Positions 58,801 to 64,000 of a stretch of DNA of 64,000 nt are shown here, in pieces (positions within the stretch are counted from its first letter, which is position 1; every line of letters begins with the position of its first letter). The notes below the pieces were generated by a model that saw only the letters and a list, made by a program, of their open reading frames with translations, searched no databases and was not told where the DNA came from. The stretch is from Chamaecyparis obtusa (lineage: Eukaryota; Streptophyta; Pinopsida; Cupressales; Cupressaceae). Location: NCBI GenBank assembly GCA_027943335.1, contig BSBK01004085.1:310001-374000 (forward strand), given 5' to 3'. The position numbers and the translations under genes are program-made.

Positions 58801-59355
58801 AGTACGCCTTATCATGTGTTAGGACCTTGAGGGAGTCCCCATGACTCCTTTTGACACATTGGAATGCTCAAGTGTGTTTGAAGGGGTCGTAGGACCCCTT
58901 AAGACACACTTGAGCATTCCATTGTGTCAAAAGGTGTCATTGGGACTTCCTAGGGGTCCTAACATGTGATAAGGTGTACTAGGACCCCTAGGGAGTCTCC
59001 CTGACCCCTTTTGACACATTGGAACACTCAAGTGTGTTCGAAGGGGTCCTAGGACCCCTTAAGACACACTTGAGAATTCCAATGTATCGAAAGGGGTCAT
59101 GGGGACTTTCTATGGGTCCTAACACATGATAAGGTGTACTAGGACCCCTAAGGAGTCCCGATGACCCAAATGAGATGTTAGTGTGACACATTGGAATGCT
59201 CAAGTGTGTCTTAAGGGGTCCTAAGACCCCTTAAGACACACTTGAGCATTCCAATGTGTCAAAAGGGGTCATGTGGACTCCCTAGGGGTCCTAACGCATG
59301 ATAAGGTGTACTAGGACCCCTAGGGAGTCCCGATGACCCAAATGAGATGTTAGTG
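52815..59355. repeat. Palindromic satellite, 160-bp units (~41 copies)
   Basis: A tandem array with a 160-bp period (for example ACTCCCTAGG at 53371 and 53531). Each unit is made of two palindromes. One has arms GGGGACTCCCTAGGGG plus TCCTA and their exact complement around an 18-bp core. The other is about 92 bp and centred on AAGGGGTCCTAGGACCCCTT, with arms reading CCCCTTTTGACACATTGGAA, TGCTCAAGTGTGTCTT and complement. The 18-bp core (such as ACGCATGATAAGGCATAC) occurs in both orientations among the units. Irregular units occur near 53745-53815, 57545-57600 and 57899-57930. No coding content: frames on both strands repeat with the period. The last unit is followed by CCCAAATGAGATGTTAGTG, which is also present one unit earlier (59163-59183). 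Confidence 0.97.
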
Positions 59356-59651
59356 AATGACTTTTTGCTAATACTACTCTTCCACCAGATCCAGATTTCA
59401 ACCCTTTTGTGGATCTACAGGCTCAATTGCGAGCCCATAGAATTGACCAAGAGAAAAATGTAATTGTATATCAACTGATTACAAAATGTTCAGTGGAGGA
59501 GAAAATATTGCAACGATTAAGAAGAAAATTGGCTATGGAAAATCTAGTTATGAATTCTTTTAAGAATGAAACTATTAAGGAATGGCATGAATCACAAACC
59601 ATGAAAATAACCTTCTACAACAAAGAACATTCAAGCTATAGAATTTATTAA
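59356..59651 (+). pseudogene. SNF2-family (CHD-type) helicase C-terminal fragment
   Basis: The frame 59391-59651 begins after an AG (TTCCACCAG) and reads DFNPFVDLQAQLRAHRIDQ, then NVIVYQLITKCSVEEKILQR and LRRKLAMENLVMNS. This is motif V/VI of SNF2 ATPases, usually NPxxDLQAxxRAHRIGQ, with the following VEExIL...K..L..LV helix as in CHD-type chromatin remodellers. The G of the RIGQ motif is D here, which would be damaging. Only about 60 codons of the ATPase are present. It ends in a TAA at 59649. It is a captured and decayed exon on the right edge of the satellite. Confidence 0.75.
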
Positions 59652-59979
59652 CTCTTTATTTAAACATCTTATCAGCATTCATGGAACATTAGCATCCATG
59701 GAAGAAATTTCATTAAAACTTCAGACAAAATCATCTAAAAAAATTCATTAACTTCAGGCGAAATCATTTAAGATGGACAAAAACAAAATCGTATTACTTA
59801 GAAATGGCAGAGAAAGAAAATGAGATAAACCAAATTTATCAAATTCTTGCAATCCGCAGCTTCTCTTCGAGCACAAAATGACAATCCATGGATCCAAAAT
59901 TATGGTAAAAATTAAATTCTTCGAGTAAGTCGTTCAGAAATGCGCAGAATACTAGAACGCATGATGATTTATAGAGAAT
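59652..59979. other. Short non-coding spacer
   Basis: A-rich, no recognised sequence. It lies between the SNF2 fragment and the inverted reading frame. Confidence 0.5.
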
Positions 59980-60603
59980 TTATGATGGACTATGTTGTGC
60001 AAAAGCCCGCAATCCTTGCCATATCTCAGAGTATTGATGAGAAGAAATGGTGAAAGTCTGAGATAGAGGCGGCACTGGCATTGAAGCGGCAAGACATTCT
60101 TTGTAATATCGGGGCAGCACCATCGAAACAACAAGCCTTTCCTCATAATGTCGCACCACCGCTGATCTCTTCTTTAAATTTATTAATGTGGTCGGTTCTA
60201 CGATGCCTGCATAATTTCTAGTACAATTGCTCATTTTACCAAACCCTTCCCCGCTCTCCATAATCTTCAATCGGTTCAAAGGTCTGTTCGGTTGTTCTTG
60301 TTTAAGCTCCCAATGACTCTGTTGAGCTGCCGGATTATCAACAGGCATGGTACAATTGTCTAGTGACCAGAATCTATTTCGAGAACCTTTGCAATTTAGT
60401 GTTTCGGTTGAAAAAGTAGGGAAAGATACCATTTCACAGCCACAGGTGGTGGAAACAGAGTGATTCTCTTGCCCTCTGCTTCTATAATTCACCTCCAGTG
60501 AACTATTCTTCAAAGCCTCCATTTCTGCGTAGTTAGAGTTTTTGGCACCTGTAAAAGGCACAACTATGCCCCTGTAGGGACTCATGCTCATGCTTAGAAT
60601 CAT
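59980..60603 (-). CDS. 207-codon frame holding the inverted copy of the captured exon
   Basis: An open frame on the minus strand: MILSMSMSPYRGIVVPFTG, then NSNYAEMEALKNSSLEVNY. The YAEMEALKNSS part (60490-60550) equals the piece at 43099-43152 in inverted orientation, including the preceding TGCCTTTTACAGG. The rest (CGCEMVSFPTFSTETLNC; HWELKQEQPNRPLNRLKIM; IWQGLRAFAQHSPS) matches nothing I know. It is hydrophilic and without repeats. It may be a longer part of the same captured gene. Whether it is translated is unknown. The absence of stops over 207 codons in this decayed neighbourhood is notable. Confidence 0.45.
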   Translation of the reverse strand: MILSMSMSPYRGIVVPFTGAKNSNYAEMEALKNSSLEVNYRSRGQENHSVSTTCGCEMVSFPTFSTETLNCKGSRNRFWSLDNCTMPVDNPAAQQSHWELKQEQPNRPLNRLKIMESGEGFGKMSNCTRNYAGIVEPTTLINLKKRSAVVRHYEERLVVSMVLPRYYKECLAASMPVPPLSQTFTISSHQYSEIWQGLRAFAQHSPS

Positions 60604-60604
60604 A

Positions 60605-60890
60605 TTAAATAATATTTAAAATGTAAAATGTATATTATATAATATTTAATATATAATATATAATCTAATATATAGTTTTTGATATTAATATATAATTAAA
60701 TAATATTTAATGTAACATGTATATTATATAATATTTAATATATATAATATATAATCTAATATATAGTTTTTAATATTAATATATATTAAATAATATTTAA
60801 TGTAAAATATATATTATATAACATTTAATATATAATTGATATTATATAATATTTAATATATCTAATATATATCTAATATATATATGTTTA
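60605..60890. repeat. AT-rich ~105-bp tandem repeat
   Basis: TATATTATATAATATTTAAT and TAATCTAATATATAGTTTTT recur about 2.5 times with a period near 105 bp. It is the counterpart of the AT-rich block at 42660-42875 on the other side of the satellite. Confidence 0.88.
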
Positions 60891-61799
60891 TGAAGGATGG
60901 AGAAATGGGAGGGAGAAAGTGGAGGCAAAGTGAAAATTCAAAATTGTGCGTCATGTTCGGGTAAATATCGGGTACCCAAAAATATCGGGTACTCGATTAG
61001 GCTTGGTATTGCTTTGTGCACCAAACCTACATGGTCAACTATTGGAATGTCTCAAATACGTGTTTTTCCCCTGTTTCTCTGAGTTCCAGATTTTGACAAT
61101 GTAGTTGACGAATTTTTTTTCACCTGAATTTGATAAAATGAAAAGGGTATCTTAAGGAGATTATCAGCTTTCTATTGATATAATTGCTGTCAAATTTTGA
61201 ATTCGGTAAGTAATTATTAGTTATTTTTCAATTGAGCTACCTCTAAAGTGCTGATTTATATACTAATTGAAAAATGACTATAACTTTCAAACGGTATAAC
61301 ATTTTTGAAATCCAAAAAATGCGTCACATTCTATGCTTCGCCTCCTATAAGGAAATTTTTTTTTTTTGAATTTTGTAAAGTTTTGAACGAGTTAAGGTGG
61401 TCAGACACAAGAGTTTTTTATTCTGAAAATGTTGTAGCAGAAAATTCATAATTAATTATTTTTTTGGAATAAAATTACAAAAAAATATGCACGTCACATT
61501 CGGGCATGAGTCTACTACTTATATATAAAATCTTATAATAAAATATTATCATTTGATTATGATTAAGGTGGTCAAACATACACCTACTTCTTATTTTTTT
61601 CTTGAAATTTTTGTACTGCTGCATTGAAATCTATACTTTTCACCAATCATACTAACTTTTTCTCAAAAAAGGCCTAGCAGTTTAGAAACTACATTCAATT
61701 TTCTATAGATTCTATTGTTACAACTTTTTGATATTAGGTTCATAGCTAGTTGAAATTTTCACGTCAAGTTGACTAACCCTGATTTGCTGATTTTTCATT
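60891..61799. other. Right subterminal region of the candidate DNA transposon
   Basis: This contains ATCGGGTACCC and ATCGGGTACTCGATTAGGCT (60964-61002), the inverted counterpart of 31917-31941. Further on are repeated phrases AAGGTGGTCAGACA / AAGGTGGTCAAACA and GCGTCACATTC / ACGTCACATTCGGGCATG. No coding frame. Confidence 0.5.
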
Positions 61800-61845
61800 G
61801 CCACTTAAGGGCATAGTTTGGCCCCTCATGATCTTGTACATACCC
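61800..61845 (-). repeat. Right inverted terminal repeat (candidate)
   Basis: The reverse complement starts GGGTATGTACAAGATCATGA and pairs with 31775-31810. It carries ten extra bases (CTATGCCCTT) before AAGTGGC. Gypsy sequence follows within 40 bp. Confidence 0.65.
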
Positions 61846-62640
61846 GCCTAATTCCACTTTTGAGGTTGGTGAGAGATCTAACATGCAATGTCAACTAGAA
61901 GATCATCCAAATCCTCCAACTATTGAATATGAAACCTCCTACTCAAGCTGCATCTGAAGAAGAAGAGTTTCCTCCCAACAATCCTACTATTCTTCGTCAG
62001 AATATCAATTGGAATTTTGGTTCAAGGTCTAGAATTATGATGGTCCCTTTACAAAGATTCCTCCACTAGAAAGATGAGGTTGAATGAGAACTTAATCTTC
62101 ATTTCTAGGAGAGATCGAGATGGTTATTTTTGGAGAGCACCTCTCATAACTCCTCTAATGATCCTACGATGAGTTGTGCCTGAAGAAATTCTATAGAAGA
62201 TAAATTTCTTGACTTATCCTTAGGAACCATGAATGATGATGATGATACTAGAGCCTTTTCTCTTGATCCCATTGGTTCCTTACCTCTTGTCTACCCTGAA
62301 TTAATTTACTAGAACACCTCTGAGCCTGTGAACCTCTTATCCTTCACGAATGACCACAACCTTTCGTGCTACCTCAATGCTATTGAGCCTCTTCCTTCTT
62401 CCACTAGTGCAACAAGTGACAACATGTCAGTGGAAGATATCAAGTATCTTAGTCATAAAAATAAAAATAAAAAATAAAAAGAAAAGGTGATCCAATGGTG
62501 AAAACCACTCTATGGAAGTGTCAGATCCAGAAATAGTAAAAATAAAAGATGTATCCAATGGTGAAAACCTCATTGAGATGTCTATAGATGAAATACTGAT
62601 ATTCTCCTTGACCATTTTTAGGAAAGATCTTCAGTTCCTA
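61846..62640 (+). pseudogene. Ty3/Gypsy linker before RT (degraded)
   Basis: Gypsy polyprotein text resumes as PLLRLVRDLTCNVN and HPNPPTIEYE after a 1-bp deletion near 61892. It then degrades with many stops. It contains two copies of CCAATGGTGAAAACC (62491 and 62547) and an (ATAAAAATAAAAA)-type A-rich run. Confidence 0.65.
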
Positions 62641-64000
62641 TAGAGCCTACATAGGAAGTGAACTTGGAACAAAGGAAAATCCACAAATTATACATCTTAC
62701 TCAATCTTTGTCCGACAAAGGAAAACAACATTTTATTCAGTTCTTCAAAGAGAAAAAGATCAATTGTGCATGGTTTTATTATGAAATGCCTGTCTTGGAC
62801 ACAAATCTCATCATGCACCACTTATCTATTGCACTAGGCATCAAACCAATAAAACAAAAGCTAATAAATATGTATCCTCACATAACATTACTGGTTAAGG
62901 AAGAATTGGAAAAGTTACTCAAAGCTACATTCATATGAGCCATAGACTACACTAAAAGGATCTCTAACATCATACCTATTTACAAAGCAAAAAAATCAAT
63001 ACATGTATGTATAGATTTCAAAGACTTGAATAACGCTTGTCCCAAAGATGAACTCCCACTACCAAATATAGACATGGTTGTTGATCTTACTGCTGGTTTC
63101 TAGATGTATTCTCTAATGGACATATTTATTGGTTATAATAAAATATGTATTGCACTTGGAGACCAAGAAAAGATGACATTCACTAGTGTGTGGGGAACTT
63201 TCTACTGGAATGTCATTCCTTTTGGACTAAAAAATACCAGTGCAACATATCAACAAGAAATGCCGACTATCTTTCATGACATGATGCACATGAACATGAA
63301 AGAGTATGTGGATGAAACCTTGGCTAAATCTACTACATGAGATACACACCTTTTTTATTTTGATATAATTTTTATGAGAATGGAATAGTTCAAGCTACAG
63401 ATCAATCCAAAGAAGTGTGCCTTCAGGGTTACCTCAGGTAAAATTTTAGGATACATTGTCTCAACACAAGGCATTGAAGTAGATTTAGTTAAAGTGAAAT
63501 CTATACTAGAAATGCAACCACCTCATAACATCAATCAGATGAGAATTTTACAAGGAAATTTACAATCAATAATAAAATTTATATCACAGCTAGACAATAA
63601 AGAAAAACCCTTCACAAAGACTCTGCATAAGGGTGTGACTTTTAAATGGAATAAGGATTGTGAGAAGAAATTCCAATAGATCAAAGAGTACTTGGAAAAT
63701 CCTTCTATGCTAATGGCTCCTATTCTTGGTAAACCATTGTTTCTTTACATATCAATTACTATTTCTTCCTTTTGAGCCTTGCTTGCACAACATGATGATC
63801 AAGGTCACGAAAGAGAAATATACTATATAAGAAGAACATTGGTATCCTATGAGATGAACTACACAGTCATTGAGAAAGCTTTTCTCGTAGTAGTGTTTGC
63901 TTCTCAAAAATTCAGACACTATATGCTAGCTCACTCTACATAGCTAATTGCAAACATTGACCCTCGCAAATACTTGTTAAGAAAAGAAACATTAACTGGA
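62641..64000 (+). pseudogene. Ty3/Gypsy reverse transcriptase and RNase H (runs off the window)
   Basis: One frame can be followed from about 62641 to the window edge. It has QSLSDKGKQHFIQFFKEKK and the RT entry LVKEELEKLLKATFI. The palm follows: HVCIDFKDLNNACPKDELPL, YSLMDIFIGYNKICIA, VIPFGLKNTSATYQQ, and the catalytic box EYVDETLAKS, where YVDD has become YVDE. The connection (LGYIVSTQGIEVD and PPHNINQMRILQGNLQ) and the RNase H start (KPLFLYISITISSF, EMNYTVIEKAFLVVVF, FRHYML) follow. Stops lie at 62936, 63101, 63338, 63386, 63677, 63773 and 63941. Integrase and the 3' LTR should lie beyond 64000. It is the third block of the Gypsy element whose gag is at 23.2-25.1 kb. Confidence 0.9.

Larger units (their letters stand above)
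31775..61845. mobile_element. Candidate giant DNA transposon (~30 kb) with inverted ends
   Basis: The two blocks of one Gypsy element (linker before 31.77 kb and RT after 62.6 kb) are pushed apart by this segment. Its ends match as inverted repeats: GGGTATGTGCAAGATCATGA at the left and, read from the other strand, GGGTATGTACAAGATCATGA at the right, followed on both sides by GGGGCCAAA and AAGTGGC. Inside are a transposase-like pseudogene, a convergent multi-exon gene, subterminal GGTACC-centred motifs and several host-gene fragments. I could not find a convincing target duplication. The exact ends are uncertain, because the left inverted repeat also lies in an open Gypsy-like frame. The 9.4-kb LTR element at 43436-52814 is a later insertion, so the transposon itself would be about 20.7 kb. 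Confidence 0.5.

Noticed and set aside
58361..59203. Open frames of about 70 codons on both strands (for example with GPSTPYHVLGP)
   Set aside because: They recur with the satellite period and on both strands because the unit is self-complementary; they are not genes.
52815..59355. CRISPR-like regular repeat-spacer array
   Set aside because: The repeats are contiguous 160-bp palindromic units without unique spacers, in plant nuclear DNA.
1..64000. tRNA, rRNA or other structured RNA genes
   Set aside because: None was recognised by eye; short ones could have been missed without a covariance-model search.

Overview
The window looks like intergenic, transposon-dominated DNA from a plant with a very large genome. 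A gymnosperm (conifer-like) source is my inference from the kind and age of the elements; the sequence does not prove it. I found no complete, intact host gene. The content is LTR retrotransposons nested in one another, decayed copies or captured exons of nuclear plant genes, and a large candidate DNA transposon. Almost every internal stop I could place in a coding frame is explained by one C:G to T:A change (CAA/CAG/CGA to stop, TGG to TGA). This is the pattern expected from long-term cytosine methylation and deamination.

Layout. 1-8.4 kb: mostly anonymous DNA with a four-exon, intron-containing fragment of a pyruvate dehydrogenase E1-beta gene (minus strand, 3.8-4.6 kb) and a broken RPA70-like OB-fold gene (plus, 6.5-7.9 kb). 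8.42-13.64 kb: a full-length but dead Ty1/Copia element on the minus strand, with two ~512-bp LTRs, an initiator-tRNA-Met type primer site, gag, protease, integrase, RT and RNase H. 13.6-23 kb: mostly anonymous AT-rich DNA, with two isolated splice-bounded exons on the minus strand (17.1-17.4 and 19.9-20.1 kb) and a cluster of G-box-containing palindromes (22.0 kb).

23.2 kb to the window end: one old Ty3/Gypsy element on the plus strand, split into three blocks: gag (23.2-25.1 kb), protease plus G-patch (30.1-31.8 kb), and RT/RNase H (62.7-64.0 kb and beyond). The first split is an insertion at 25,116-30,082 with a 5-bp target duplication (CCCTC). It looks like a long solo LTR or non-autonomous element and carries an intronless RBM34/Nop12-like pseudogene. 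The second split is about 30 kb (31,775-61,845) bounded by matching inverted ends. I interpret it as a giant DNA transposon of unfamiliar type.

Inside the 30-kb block: a plus-strand multi-exon gene of unknown function starts near the left end. A long minus-strand transposase-like pseudogene (39.6-42.4 kb) converges on it. Copies of a GGTACC-centred subterminal motif lie at ~31.9, ~42.57 and ~60.97 kb. The block also holds fragments of host genes: SMU1 WD40, a BES1/BZR1 domain, an SNF2/CHD helicase tail, and an unidentified exon present twice in opposite orientation. It also holds a ~6.5-kb satellite of 160-bp units (about 42 units in total), each unit being almost entirely self-complementary. 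A young 9.4-kb non-autonomous LTR retrotransposon (1,100-bp LTRs, TSD GATGT) has jumped into the left edge of the satellite.

The most unusual items are the palindromic satellite, the transposase-like gene with its convergent partner gene, and the stack of captured gene pieces in one element.
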